Assembly (NCBI GenBank): GCA_944332315.1
Contig: CALVJT010000037.1
Coordinates: forward strand, 1-34,417
Source: an uncultured Clostridia bacterium
GTDB lineage: Bacteria; Bacillota; Clostridia; Christensenellales; UBA1242
DNA length: 34,417 nt
Direction of reading: 5' to 3'
The position numbers were made by a program, and so were the translations under genes. The notes beneath the pieces were generated by a model, which saw only the letters and a list, made by a program, of their open reading frames with translations, was not told where the DNA came from and searched no databases. This document shows positions 17,125-25,323 of the stretch, piece after piece. Position 1 is the first letter of the stretch. The number at the start of each line of letters is the position of its first letter.

Positions 17125-17153
17125 TTGAATTTAATATTTGATTGTGATATAAT
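17125..17153 (+). promoter_or_regulatory. Internal promoter before map
   Basis: TTGAAT (17125-17130), a 17-base spacer and TATAAT (17148-17153), with an extended -10 TGA just before it. Transcription would start near 17160, just before the map SD AAGGA (17161-17165). It lets map, infA, rpmJ and the alpha-operon genes be transcribed independently of the S10 promoter. Confidence 0.75.
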
Positions 17154-17171
17154 TAAAAAGAAGGAATATAA

Positions 17172-17921
17172 ATGGAAGCTCATATTAAAACGCCTAGCGA
17201 AATTGAACATATGCGTGAGGCTTGTAAAATTACAGGTGATGCACTAAAAGTGGTAGAGGAAAAAATACGCGCTGGTATGACTACTATGATGATAGATAAC
17301 ATTGTGCGCGATTATATTCATTCTTGCAACGCAAAGTGTTCTTTCAAAAATTATCAAGGATATCCTGGCAATGCTTGTGTTTCTATAAATGACGAAATTG
17401 TACACGGCATACCTAGTTCTCATCGAAGGATTGAGGAAGGGGATATCGTTTCGGTTGATGTAGGCGCATATAAAAATGGCTTTCATGGGGATGCGGCGCG
17501 CACATTTTTAATAGGGAATGTGAGTGAGAATAAGAAAAAACTTGTCCGCGTAACCGAGGAATGTTTCTTTGAGGGTATCAAAGGCATAAAAGATGGAAGT
17601 TTTGTCGGAGATATCTCTTGTCAAGTGCAAGCACACGCCGAAAAAAATGGCTTTAGCGTGGTAAGGATGCTTGAAGGGCACGGTGTAGGTAGAAATTTAC
17701 ACGAATATCCTTCTGTTCCTAATTACGGCAGGGCAGGTAGCGGTGCAAAATTGTATGCAGGTATGACGATAGCGATAGAACCTATGATTAATATGGGCAA
17801 AAAAGAAATTGTGATGCTTGATGACGATTGGACTATTGTTACAAAAGATGGTTTACCAGCATCTCATTACGAAAATACCATTTTGATAACTGCTGATGGT
17901 GTAGAGATTCTTACACTTTGA
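17172..17921 (+). CDS. map: Methionine aminopeptidase, type I
   Basis: The enzyme removes the N-terminal methionine from new proteins using two metal ions. The 249 residues match the short type I form. The metal ligands are Asp96 (SVDVG), Asp107 (GDAART), His170 (GHGVGR), Glu203 (AIEPM) and Glu234 (HYENT), with substrate-side His78 (IVHGIP). Numbering is one less than in E. coli throughout. ATG 17172 follows AAGGA. Its TGA stop precedes the KOW gene by 9 bases. All catalytic residues are present. Confidence 0.97.
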   Translation: MEAHIKTPSEIEHMREACKITGDALKVVEEKIRAGMTTMMIDNIVRDYIHSCNAKCSFKNYQGYPGNACVSINDEIVHGIPSSHRRIEEGDIVSVDVGAYKNGFHGDAARTFLIGNVSENKKKLVRVTEECFFEGIKGIKDGSFVGDISCQVQAHAEKNGFSVVRMLEGHGVGRNLHEYPSVPNYGRAGSGAKLYAGMTIAIEPMINMGKKEIVMLDDDWTIVTKDGLPASHYENTILITADGVEILTL

Positions 17922-17930
17922 TGGTGATGT

Positions 17931-18185
17931 ATGGAAATAGGTGACGTTGTTAAGTCCTTAAAAGGACGCGATACGGGCAGGGTTTTTGTAGTCTGCGAAC
18001 TTGTAGATAATAACTTTGTAAACTTAGTTAATGGTGATACAAGAAAGCTCGAAAACAAAAAAAGAAAAAGATTAAAACACATCGAAGTTATCGGACATAC
18101 ACAAGTATTAAACAAACAAAATTTACTTGATGCTGATATTAAAAAAACATGTAAAACTTATCTAAATGGAGGTAAAGATGCCTAA
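17931..18185 (+). CDS. KOW-domain RNA-binding protein (L14e/L6e/L27e-like)
   Basis: This 84-residue protein begins EIGDVVKSLKGRDTGRVFVV, a KOW motif like that of small archaeal-type ribosomal proteins, followed by the Lys/Arg-rich KLENKKRKRLKHIEVIGHT. Genes of this kind lie between map and infA in many Clostridia and are annotated as KOW-domain RNA-binding or L14e-like proteins; their exact role is poorly defined. The SD is weak (GGTGAT). The last codons overlap the infA start and hold its SD, so infA is coupled to it. Confidence 0.85.
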   Translation: MEIGDVVKSLKGRDTGRVFVVCELVDNNFVNLVNGDTRKLENKKRKRLKHIEVIGHTQVLNKQNLLDADIKKTCKTYLNGGKDA

Positions 18186-18411
18186 AGGTGAAGGTATTGA
18201 GGTTGAAGGCGTAGTTGTAGAAGTCATTCGAAACGCTGTATACAAAGTAAAATTGCCCAATGGTCATATAATAGATGCTTATTTAGCAGGACGCCTAGTC
18301 GTTAAGCATATAAGCGTTTTGGAAGGAGATGAAGTTACGGTAGAACTATCTCCATACGATGTTAATAGAGGTAGAATTGTTTATCGTGATAAAAAAAAGA
18401 TACAACAATAA
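18178..18411 (+). CDS. infA: Translation initiation factor IF-1
   Basis: IF-1 blocks the A site during initiation and has a single OB (S1-like) fold. I start it at ATG 18178 (MPKGEGIEVEG, 77 residues), because GGAGG at 18168-18172 lies correctly before it and the family starts there; the in-frame ATG 18166 would add four odd residues. KLPNGHIIDAYLAGRLVVKHI and YDVNRGRIVYRDK are the landmarks. It is longer than the usual 72 by a short basic tail (KKKIQQ). Confidence 0.96.
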   Translation: MPKGEGIEVEGVVVEVIRNAVYKVKLPNGHIIDAYLAGRLVVKHISVLEGDEVTVELSPYDVNRGRIVYRDKKKIQQ

Positions 18412-18426
18412 AAAGGAGCAAATAAA

Positions 18427-18540
18427 ATGAAAGTAAGGTCATCAGTTAAGCCTATGTGCGATAAATGCAAAGTTATTAAACGCGATGGTAAAGTTATGGT
18501 AATTTGCCCTAATAAAAAGCATAAACAAGTACAAGGCTAA
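18427..18540 (+). CDS. rpmJ: 50S ribosomal protein L36, zinc-binding form
   Basis: This 37-residue protein is complete: [19 protein letters not shown], then Cys27 and His32. Cys11, Cys14, Cys27 and His32 form the zinc site of the C+ type. It has AAAAGGAG upstream at 18411-18418. It lies 15 bases after infA, the standard position. Confidence 0.96.
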   Translation: MKVRSSVKPMCDKCKVIKRDGKVMVICPNKKHKQVQG

Positions 18541-18701
18541 TAAAAGAATATTTTATTTGTCCATACATAAATATAAGGCAAAAGCTTTGCGTGCATATTT
18601 ATGTATAGACAAAACTACTAAAAATCCACAGACTAACGCGGCTACACAATTTTATTGTGATTTAGTTTGTGTCTTTATATAAAAATAAATCGGAGGAGAA
18701 T
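18541..18701 (+). promoter_or_regulatory. Structured spacer before rpsM (candidate S4-type alpha-operon leader)
   Basis: TTTGTC (18556-18561) plus ATACATAAATAT (18563-18574) pair with ATATTTATGTAT (18595-18606) plus GACAAA (18608-18613), 18 bp broken by one C/A mismatch. The tip has an inner hairpin GCAAA-AGC-TTTGC (18578-18590). A second hairpin, CACAAT/ATTGTG, lies near 18645-18658, inside ACTAA/TTAGT arms. There is no T-run, so it is not a simple terminator. The rpsM SD is GGAGGAG at 18692-18698. In E. coli, S4 represses this operon through a folded leader before rpsM; the parallel is positional only. Confidence 0.55.
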
Positions 18702-19070
18702 ATGGCAAGAATTGCTGGTGTGGACCTACCTAAAGAAAAAAGAGTCGAAATAGGTTTAACCTATATATACGGTATTGGTCGCACAACATCAAATAAAATT
18801 TTGAAAGAAACCGGCGTCAACCCAGATACTCGTGTCAAAGATTTGACCGAGGATGAGATGGCGTCTATCAGAAATTATATTGACAATAACCTAAAAGTCG
18901 AAGGCGAACTTAGAAACGAAGTTATGATGAACATCAAGCGCCTACAAGATATTGGGTGCTACCGTGGTATTCGTCATAGACGTGGTTTACCAGTTCGTGG
19001 TCAAAGGACAAAAACCAATGCCCGTACGAGAAAGGGACGCAAAAAGACTGTATCTCGTGGTAAGAAATAG
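18702..19070 (+). CDS. rpsM: 30S ribosomal protein S13
   Basis: S13 lies in the 30S head and makes the inter-subunit bridge B1. From ATG 18702 it has 122 residues: [21 protein letters not shown] (key words IAGVDLP and [14 protein letters not shown]), [20 protein letters not shown] and the basic C-terminal [12 protein letters not shown]. An upstream in-frame ATG at 18669 would put the SD inside the gene and is rejected. It is the first gene of the alpha-type cluster. Confidence 0.97.
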   Translation: MARIAGVDLPKEKRVEIGLTYIYGIGRTTSNKILKETGVNPDTRVKDLTEDEMASIRNYIDNNLKVEGELRNEVMMNIKRLQDIGCYRGIRHRRGLPVRGQRTKTNARTRKGRKKTVSRGKK

Positions 19071-19079
19071 GAGTGAATA

Positions 19080-19460
19080 ATGGCAACAACAAAGAAAAAG
19101 AGAGCAAATAAAAACCTAGATAAGGGTCAAGTACACATTCAATCTACATTTAATAACTGCATTGTTACAGTTACAGATGACCAAGGCAATGTTATCTCTT
19201 GGTCCTCATCGGGTAGTTTGGGATTTAGGTCAAATAAAAAGGATACCCCTTATGCAGCAGCTCAAGTAGCCGAAACAGCAGTAAAGGTAGCTAAAGAGCA
19301 AGGCTTAAGGTCAGTCGATGTATTCGTAAAGGGCGCAGGCCGTGGTAGAGAAGCGGCTATAAGAGCGCTAGGAAACGCGGAAATACAAGTTACATCCATA
19401 AAAGATGTATCTTCAATACCATTTAATGGTTGTCGTCCGCCAAAGAAAAGAAGAGTATAG
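19080..19460 (+). CDS. rpsK: 30S ribosomal protein S11
   Basis: S11 forms part of the 30S platform at the mRNA exit. The 126 residues have [51 protein letters not shown] and the C-terminal [11 protein letters not shown]. Length is normal. It lies 9 bases after rpsM and 13 before rpsD. Confidence 0.97.
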   Translation: MATTKKKRANKNLDKGQVHIQSTFNNCIVTVTDDQGNVISWSSSGSLGFRSNKKDTPYAAAQVAETAVKVAKEQGLRSVDVFVKGAGRGREAAIRALGNAEIQVTSIKDVSSIPFNGCRPPKKRRV

Positions 19461-19473
19461 GAGGGAAACATAA

Positions 19474-20100
19474 ATGGCTAAATACACTGATGCAGATTGC
19501 CGTCTTTGTAGAAGGGAAGGTTGCAAACTTTTCTTAAAAGGCGATAGATGCACAAGTCCAAAATGCGCTATGGAAAGACGCCCTGTAGTTCCAGGGCAAC
19601 ACGGCGCTCAAAATACTCGCAAAAAGCAAAGCGAATATGGTATGCAACTTCGTGAAAAGCAAAAGATTAAAAGATATTATGGTTTGCTAGAAAAGCAATT
19701 CCACAATATGTACGAAACTGCTGATAGAATGAAGGGCAATACAGGTGAAAATTTGCTTTTCTTGCTTGAAAGAAGGCTTGATAATGTAGTATACCGTATG
19801 GGTATAGCTTCAAGCCGTGCTTTGAGCCGTCAAATAGTAAATCACGGACACATTACAGTAAATGGCAGAGTAGTCAATATACCTTCATATATAGTAAGTG
19901 AAGGCGATGTCATTGCTATTAAAGAGGGACATTCGGATAACGGACTATTCAACGAATTGAGCAAAATGAAGATAACTACACCTAAATGGATGGAGTTTGA
20001 TACAAAGTCTTTGACAGGCAAGATAAACGCAATGCCACAAAGAGATGATATCGATATGAACTTCGCAGAGTACTTAGTTGTCGAACTTTACAGTAAATAA
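19474..20100 (+). CDS. rpsD: 30S ribosomal protein S4, cysteine-rich (zinc) form
   Basis: S4 starts 16S rRNA folding and is a known translational repressor in E. coli and B. subtilis. The 208-residue protein has Cys9, Cys12, Cys26 and Cys31 near the N-terminus, the zinc-binding C+ form, followed by PVVPGQHGAQNTRKKQSEYG and an S4 RNA-binding domain (SRALSRQIVNHGHITVNGR region). GGAGGG precedes the ATG. Lying in the operon it may control, it is the natural candidate ligand for the leader before rpsM (inference). Confidence 0.97.
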   Translation: MAKYTDADCRLCRREGCKLFLKGDRCTSPKCAMERRPVVPGQHGAQNTRKKQSEYGMQLREKQKIKRYYGLLEKQFHNMYETADRMKGNTGENLLFLLERRLDNVVYRMGIASSRALSRQIVNHGHITVNGRVVNIPSYIVSEGDVIAIKEGHSDNGLFNELSKMKITTPKWMEFDTKSLTGKINAMPQRDDIDMNFAEYLVVELYSK

Positions 20101-20135
20101 TTTAATAAACATAATTTTAGGAGGATTTGTAGTTT

Positions 20136-21089
20136 ATGATGCAAATCGAAAAACCAAAAATCACAGTTGAAGAGAACGCTGATGGAAGTTTTGCAAAGAT
20201 TATTGTGGAACCATTGGAAAGAGGGTTCGGCACAACACTCGGCAACAGTTTTAGACGAGTACTTCAGGCATCTTTGCCAGGTATTGCGCCTGTTGCTATT
20301 AGAATAGCAGGGGTTGCTCACGAATTTTCTAATGTCAAAGGGGTTAAAGAGGATGTTTGTGATATCATTTTGAACCTTAAAGGCATTGCTTTGGCTACCA
20401 CTAATACAGACCTTGATTTTAAGACAACTCTTAGACTCAACAAAAAGGGCGCTGGTGTGGTATACGCTAAGGATATTGAGTATCCTATTGATGTAGAATG
20501 TAAAACTCCTGACCTTTATCTATGCACGCTAGATGATGATGCGGATTTGGAGATGGAAATCACAGTGGCAAGAGGCCGTGGTTATGTGCCTTCAGCACAA
20601 AATAAGAGTGAAATTGAAAGTATTGGATACATTGCTATCGATTCAATTTTTACTCCCGTTAAAGCCGCTAACTTTTATGTTGAAGGTGCAAGAGTTGGGC
20701 ACAATATGGCTTATGACAAACTTATTTTAGAGGTTACTACTAACGGCACAAAGCGCGCTGTAGAAGTAGTTAGTTTGGCAGGCAAAATTTTGCAAGACCA
20801 TACACAACTTTTTGTTGATTTAGTGGATGGTATGGCTAATACAGAAATTTTAGTTAGCCCAGAAGAGGATAAAAACACTAAAATTTTGAGTATGAGCATT
20901 GATGACCTTGAGTTATCAGTTCGTAGCCACAATTGTCTTAAAAGGGCTAATATCAATACAGTTGAAGACTTGGTTAAAAAATCAAGAGAGGATATGTTAA
21001 AAGTCAAAAATCTCGGTGCTAAGTCCTTGGAGGAAGTCATTGAAAAAATCAACAGTCTTGGGCTTAAATTGAGAGAAGATGAGGAATAA
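20136..21089 (+). CDS. rpoA: RNA polymerase alpha subunit
   Basis: The 317-residue product has an N-terminal assembly domain (EPLERGFGTTLGNSFRRVLQ) and a C-terminal domain with helix-hairpin-helix elements (DDLELSVRSHNCLKRANINT, LVKKSREDMLKVKNLGAKSL; key words LKRANI and VKNLGAKSL). ATG 20136 and 20139 are both possible; GGAGGA lies about 11 bases upstream, slightly far. Its position between rpsD and rplQ is typical. Confidence 0.97.
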   Translation: MMQIEKPKITVEENADGSFAKIIVEPLERGFGTTLGNSFRRVLQASLPGIAPVAIRIAGVAHEFSNVKGVKEDVCDIILNLKGIALATTNTDLDFKTTLRLNKKGAGVVYAKDIEYPIDVECKTPDLYLCTLDDDADLEMEITVARGRGYVPSAQNKSEIESIGYIAIDSIFTPVKAANFYVEGARVGHNMAYDKLILEVTTNGTKRAVEVVSLAGKILQDHTQLFVDLVDGMANTEILVSPEEDKNTKILSMSIDDLELSVRSHNCLKRANINTVEDLVKKSREDMLKVKNLGAKSLEEVIEKINSLGLKLREDEE

Positions 21090-21103
21090 ATTAGGAGGAT
21101 AAA

Positions 21104-21613
21104 ATGGCAATAAACAAATTAGGTAAAAGAACAGATTTGCGTATGGCTATTTTGCGCGGACAACTTACCGACTTTTTATGGAATGGTTCCATAGAAACTA
21201 CGCTTGATAGAGCTCAATCTGTAGCGCGCCTAGCAGAAAAGGTTTTGACACTTGCAGTTAAAAGTTATAAAGATACTATTGAAGTTGAAAAACCATATGT
21301 GAACGATAAAGGCGAAAAAACTACAAGAAAAGTGCTGAATGATGGCGTTAACAAGTTGAATGCTCGCCGTAAAATAATTGGAATGGTCAATGATGTTCAA
21401 GAGCAACGCATCGAGGGAGAAAAGAAAGAGGATTTCAAAGTGCGTACAGAAGATGTTGCACATCCTTTGCTCGAAAAAATATTTAATGTTTATGCACCTA
21501 AATATGGCGCTAGGGCAGAAGAACTAGGACAAATGGGTGGATATACAAGAATAATAAAACTTGGCAGACGCCGTGGCGATGCTGCTATGCTTGTTAAACT
21601 TGAACTTGTTTAA
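21104..21613 (+). CDS. rplQ: 50S ribosomal protein L17 with internal insertion
   Basis: L17 sits near the tunnel exit. The N-terminal NKLGKRTDLRMAILRGQLTDF (key words LGKRTDLRMAILR) and C-terminal MGGYTRIIKLGRRRGDAAML are standard. The middle has an insertion of about 50 residues (IEVEKPYVNDKGEKTTRKVL region), giving 169 residues against the usual 115-130; this long form occurs in several Clostridia. It is the last gene of the superoperon. No ecf, truA or rplM-rpsI genes follow, unlike many Firmicutes. Confidence 0.96.
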   Translation: MAINKLGKRTDLRMAILRGQLTDFLWNGSIETTLDRAQSVARLAEKVLTLAVKSYKDTIEVEKPYVNDKGEKTTRKVLNDGVNKLNARRKIIGMVNDVQEQRIEGEKKEDFKVRTEDVAHPLLEKIFNVYAPKYGARAEELGQMGGYTRIIKLGRRRGDAAMLVKLELV

Positions 21614-21694
21614 TAATAAATACTGATAATTTTATATCGGTATCCTGTAAATTTAACAGTTTACAAAAACATATTTTTAATTATTAAAATATAT

Positions 21695-21754
21695 AAAAGC
21701 AAATCAAAGACATCACAAAAATGCAGGGAGTGATAGAATGAGATTTGCTTTTTT
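21695..21754 (+). terminator. Terminator of the ribosomal superoperon, with a long structured loop
   Basis: AAAAGCAAATC (21695-21705) pairs perfectly with GATTTGCTTTT (21742-21752), with T to 21754. The 36-base loop holds an inner stem, ATCAC (21712-21716) with GTGAT (21730-21734), and an SD-like AGGGAG. It lies 81 bases after rplQ. A loop this long and structured is unusual for a plain intrinsic terminator. Confidence 0.7.
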
Positions 21755-21788
21755 GTTCTATTTGGTTGATATGTCCGTATTTTTATGA
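21738..21788 (+). CDS. Possible 16-residue hydrophobic peptide inside the terminator region
   Basis: ATG 21738 opens a 16-codon frame (MRFAFLFYLVDMSVFL) ending at TGA 21786-21788. AGGGAG (21725-21730) is a good SD with 7-base spacing. The frame runs through the right arm and T-run of the terminator and over the -35 box of the next promoter. Its translation would need read-through from rplQ. It could be a leader peptide or a chance ORF; no family is known to me. Confidence 0.25.
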   Translation: MRFAFLFYLVDMSVFL

Positions 21789-21794
21789 TATAAT
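21766..21794 (+). promoter_or_regulatory. Strong promoter upstream of the M16 peptidase pair
   Basis: TTGATA (21766-21771), a 17-base spacer and TATAAT (21789-21794), with an extended -10 TGA at 21786-21788. Transcription would begin near 21801, more than 200 bases before the M16 gene. It is close to consensus and so probably active. Confidence 0.75.
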
Positions 21795-21800
21795 AATTCT

Positions 21801-22011
21801 ACAACCAATGTTGGGGCAGTTTTATAAATTATTACGTACCAATATAATACATATTTAATATTTTTATTTATTTTTGTAGATAAGGTTGCTTTTATCTTAA
21901 GTGTGGGTGCAAAATATTTAATATTTAGCCATTGATACTTAATTTAAACATTTTGAAATATATTTGAAAAATATAGTTTATAATGTATTTTTATGTGTAT
22001 TAGGAGTTTAT
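21801..22011 (+). promoter_or_regulatory. Long AT-rich leader of the M16 peptidase operon
   Basis: About 210 bases separate the strong promoter from the first M16 start. TCTACA (near 21797) can pair with TGTAGA (near 21878), and GATAA with TTATC lies just after. A further -10-like TATAAT at 21979-21984, without a well-placed -35, could give a shorter transcript. I recognise no riboswitch or small RNA. The gene SD AGGAG is at 22002-22006. Confidence 0.35.
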
Positions 22012-23310
22012 ATGCGAATACCAAAGATAGTGAAATTTAGTAATGGTGCTACCTTGCTTTATTTCAAAGGAAAGATGAAAAAGGCATCTGCTTGGAGATT
22101 GTCATTTTTGGGTGGCTCTACTGAGGACAGGAAGGAAGGAACTGCTCACTTTTTAGAGCATATGTTATATAAAGGCACCCCAAATAGAAGTTTTGAACAA
22201 ATAAATAAGGATAGGTTTGAGGTTTGTTTTGCTGATGCCAAAACTAGTGCTTACTACACAGCTGTTGATACCCGTAGAACAAACAAGTTAACAAAAGAAT
22301 CGCTTTCTTTTTTGGCCGATTTATTATTTAATTCAACTTTACCAGAAAATTTTGTTGAAAGCGAGAAGGGTGTTATTCAAGAGGAATTGCATCGACATAT
22401 TGATAGAAGTAAGAGCGATGTATATTACTATCACTTTCCACAAATATTTGAATCCAATTTTGATTACCCTAAAACATTGGGTTCTGTAGAAAACATTGCA
22501 TCTATGACAAAACAAGATTTGCTGGAGTACAAAAATAGGGTTTATGTATCCCAAAATTTTATAATGGGGGTGGTTTCTCATATTCCACTATATAAGGTAA
22601 AAAGGCTTTATAAAAAGTTAATTGAACCGCAGTTGACAGTTGCGGAGAATTATGTTCCTATTAAAAAATTGTGTAGTGAACCTTGTAAACCAGAAAGTTT
22701 GCGCATTATAAAAGAGGAAAGCATTGAACAAGTGAAGTGTGCTATTAGCATTGTGTTTGATGTGGGATATGATGACTTTCAAAATAAAACTGTTGGCAGT
22801 TATATACCTACTTTGATTGGCGCTGGTACTAGTCCGCTTTTTAATGCGTTAAGAGAGGCAGGACTCGTATATGTGTTTGATAAAATGACGCTTGATAAAT
22901 ATGATAGTTGTACGGTTGCTACATTTGGTTTTAATTCGTCAAAGGATAAATTGAAAACAATTGTAGATAAATTGGGTGAAATATTTAGTGATATTTATCA
23001 AAATGGAATGGATGAAAAAACATTTGAACAGCGCACCTTAAACTTAAAATATTTGGATGATGAGACCGCTGAGGCTATTGACATTTCTAGAACATTACGA
23101 AATATGTGTTCTAACTACATAATAGATGGAAAATTCCATAAACCTTATAAGTGGAATAAAGAAAATAAAAAACTCAAGCTTGAGTATGTTAACAAAGTAT
23201 TTAAGCAAATTTTGAGTAAATCAAATAGAATGTATGTTACATATTTGGGCAACATAAATGAGGATGATGTTTATTCACTGGATGAAATAAAATCAAAGCT
23301 GTTATTTTAG
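22012..23310 (+). CDS. M16 family zinc peptidase, first of a tandem pair
   Basis: From ATG 22012 (AGGAG 22002-22006) the protein has 432 residues; an in-frame TTG at 21964 lies in the promoter-like region and is rejected. It carries the inverted zinc motif His46-Phe-Leu-Glu49-His50 in GTAHFLEHMLYKG and a third ligand, Glu125 (QEEL). In the C-terminal half LREAGLVY contains the Arg and Tyr expected of the M16 substrate-side pair. No signal peptide is visible, so it is probably cytoplasmic. It resembles the YmfF/YmfH-type pairs of Firmicutes, which have been linked to peptide processing in some systems (family knowledge). It cannot be assigned a substrate. Confidence 0.88.
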   Translation: MRIPKIVKFSNGATLLYFKGKMKKASAWRLSFLGGSTEDRKEGTAHFLEHMLYKGTPNRSFEQINKDRFEVCFADAKTSAYYTAVDTRRTNKLTKESLSFLADLLFNSTLPENFVESEKGVIQEELHRHIDRSKSDVYYYHFPQIFESNFDYPKTLGSVENIASMTKQDLLEYKNRVYVSQNFIMGVVSHIPLYKVKRLYKKLIEPQLTVAENYVPIKKLCSEPCKPESLRIIKEESIEQVKCAISIVFDVGYDDFQNKTVGSYIPTLIGAGTSPLFNALREAGLVYVFDKMTLDKYDSCTVATFGFNSSKDKLKTIVDKLGEIFSDIYQNGMDEKTFEQRTLNLKYLDDETAEAIDISRTLRNMCSNYIIDGKFHKPYKWNKENKKLKLEYVNKVFKQILSKSNRMYVTYLGNINEDDVYSLDEIKSKLLF

Positions 23311-23318
23311 GAGTAAAA

Positions 23319-24602
23319 ATGAAAGATTACAAAATACAAAAACTAGAAAATGGTGCCACTATTGTACTAAAGCCCATTAAAGGATTAAAATTTACGACGG
23401 TTAATGTTGGATTTAAGACGGGTGCAAGTTTAGATGTTGTACCTGGCACGGCTCACTTTTTGGAACACAATTTATTTTTGGGGACAACAAGTAGGTCGCG
23501 TGACGAAATAGATAAAGCAAACTCCGAAATTTGTGAACTCAACGCATCTACAAGCTTGTATTATACTTTAGTGCGTTTTAAGAGAGCTAATAGCGAATTA
23601 GATAGCGCTTTTGAGTTTGCAAGCGATGTGTTGCTTAATACAAAGTTTAATGCAAACGAAATAAAAAAAGAAAGAGAAGTGGTTAGAAATGAAATTGCAA
23701 TGAGCCGAGAACGCGATAAAAGAAATATTTATGCATACCACAATACTCTTTGGAGTCCTTATATGGATAAGCCTTTGTGCCCTATAATTGGTGAGGATAT
23801 TGATAAGGTCACAAAAAAGGATATGGAAAATTTTCGCAATAAAAATTATGTTGCTAAAAATTTTGTTATGTATGCCATATCTAGCTTACCAATGGCCAAA
23901 ATCGTGGCGTTATACAAAAAGCACATTCAACCTAAATTAAGGGTTAGTGAGGATGTAAACAACATTGTGTACGATATGACGCCAAGCAAGCCAAGCAAAC
24001 TGCAGGTGATTGAGCTAGACCAAGAAAAGGTTGATGTAGCAATATCAATCAACATACCATTTGGCATATTTAATTCGCAAAATAGATTTAGTAGATTAAT
24101 TTTATCCTATTATTTTAATTTAGAACAACCTTATAATACTTTGAGAAAAAAGGGGTTAGTTTATGCTAGTACTGCATACATTGCAGAATGGGCATACAAT
24201 TCTATACTCACAATCAAATTTTCGTGTTCTAAAGAAAATATTAATAAGATAATTGACGAATATGCTAAAGAAATGCAAGAGCTTTATAAAAATGGTATGA
24301 GTGAGGATAAATTTAGAAATTTATGCAAGCAAATTGTAATTGCCGAGGATGAAAAGGAACGCGATTTAAGTTTGTTTGAAATCAACGATACGGCTTTTAC
24401 GCATATTACAAGAGGGCTTGTTGATGACTTGGATGCTAAAAAGGAAGCTAAAAACACTACATTGCAAGATATAAACAAGTACATAGGCTTTTTTAACAAT
24501 TCTAAAAATCAATTATGGGTTACAGTACTAGGAAAAGTATCCGAAAAAGATGTTTATACACTACCTCAAATACAAAAAAAGTTTTTTGTTAACATAAAAT
24601 AA
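23319..24602 (+). CDS. M16 family zinc peptidase, second of a tandem pair
   Basis: The 427-residue protein begins KIQKLENGATIVLKP and has the same architecture as its neighbour: His46-Phe-Leu-Glu49-His50 in GTAHFLEHNLFLG, Glu125 (EVVRNEI), and LRKKGLVY in the C-terminal half. The start is 8 bases after the first gene, with GGAG just upstream, so the two form an operon and probably a heterodimer. Unlike many M16 pairs, both partners keep the whole zinc motif. No precursor peptide or ABC transporter gene lies beside them, so a RiPP role is not supported here. Confidence 0.88.
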   Translation: MKDYKIQKLENGATIVLKPIKGLKFTTVNVGFKTGASLDVVPGTAHFLEHNLFLGTTSRSRDEIDKANSEICELNASTSLYYTLVRFKRANSELDSAFEFASDVLLNTKFNANEIKKEREVVRNEIAMSRERDKRNIYAYHNTLWSPYMDKPLCPIIGEDIDKVTKKDMENFRNKNYVAKNFVMYAISSLPMAKIVALYKKHIQPKLRVSEDVNNIVYDMTPSKPSKLQVIELDQEKVDVAISINIPFGIFNSQNRFSRLILSYYFNLEQPYNTLRKKGLVYASTAYIAEWAYNSILTIKFSCSKENINKIIDEYAKEMQELYKNGMSEDKFRNLCKQIVIAEDEKERDLSLFEINDTAFTHITRGLVDDLDAKKEAKNTTLQDINKYIGFFNNSKNQLWVTVLGKVSEKDVYTLPQIQKKFFVNIK

Positions 24603-24614
24603 TATAAAAATAAT

Positions 24615-24643
24615 TTGAATTTTGATTATAATTTTGCTATAAT
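24615..24643 (+). promoter_or_regulatory. Promoter of deoC
   Basis: TTGAAT (24615-24620), a 17-base spacer and TATAAT (24638-24643). Transcription would start near 24650, giving a very short leader that still includes AGGTG before ATG 24665. Confidence 0.7.
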
Positions 24644-24664
24644 TTTTTTGCAGGTGAACACATT

Positions 24665-25312
24665 ATGAAAAATTTGAATGAATATATAGATTCTACTTTA
24701 TTAAAACCAACAGCAAAAGTAGCTGATATTGAAAAGCTTTGCCAAGATGCAATGGTGCATAATTTTTATGCTGTATGCGTAAATCCAGTATATGTAGGCT
24801 TAGCTAAAACAAAGTTAAAAAGTTCCAAAGTTAAAGTATGCACGGTAGTAGGCTTTCCGTTGGGACAAAACGCTACAACTACAAAAATGTACGAGGCAAG
24901 ATTGGCAGTAGATGCTGGCGCTGATGAACTTGATATTGTTATAAATGTAGCAAAACTGCTTGATGGCAACTATGAGTATGTAGAAGGCGAGTTGGGCGCA
25001 ATTAGAAAATTGGTTGATGACCGCATCACCCTAAAAGCTATAATTGAAACTTGCTATTTAAGCGAATCTGATATTAAAATAGTTGTACCATTGTGTGAAA
25101 AAGCAGGTATTGATTATATTAAAACCAGTACAGGCTATGGAACACGCGGTGCAAGTGTTGAGGATATAAAAAGAATAAAAAATGCTATTAAAGGCAATAT
25201 CCAAATTAAAGCGAGCGGGGGAATAAAAACTAGAGAGTTTGCGGAACAGTTGATAGAGGCTGGAGCAACTAGAATTGGCACTAGCAGTGCAGTAGAAATA
25301 ATAAATCAATAA
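24665..25312 (+). CDS. deoC: Deoxyribose-phosphate aldolase
   Basis: The enzyme cleaves 2-deoxyribose-5-phosphate to glyceraldehyde-3-phosphate and acetaldehyde, in deoxynucleoside salvage. The 215-residue TIM-barrel protein carries Lys153 in YIKTSTGY as the Schiff-base lysine, Lys182 in KASGGI, and Asp90 in ELDIVIN for proton relay. VVGFPLGQNATTTK is also typical. Length is that of the class I Firmicutes form. No other deo gene lies nearby; the small gene that follows shares its terminator. Confidence 0.96.
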   Translation: MKNLNEYIDSTLLKPTAKVADIEKLCQDAMVHNFYAVCVNPVYVGLAKTKLKSSKVKVCTVVGFPLGQNATTTKMYEARLAVDAGADELDIVINVAKLLDGNYEYVEGELGAIRKLVDDRITLKAIIETCYLSESDIKIVVPLCEKAGIDYIKTSTGYGTRGASVEDIKRIKNAIKGNIQIKASGGIKTREFAEQLIEAGATRIGTSSAVEIINQ

Positions 25313-25323
25313 GGGGGCAGTTT

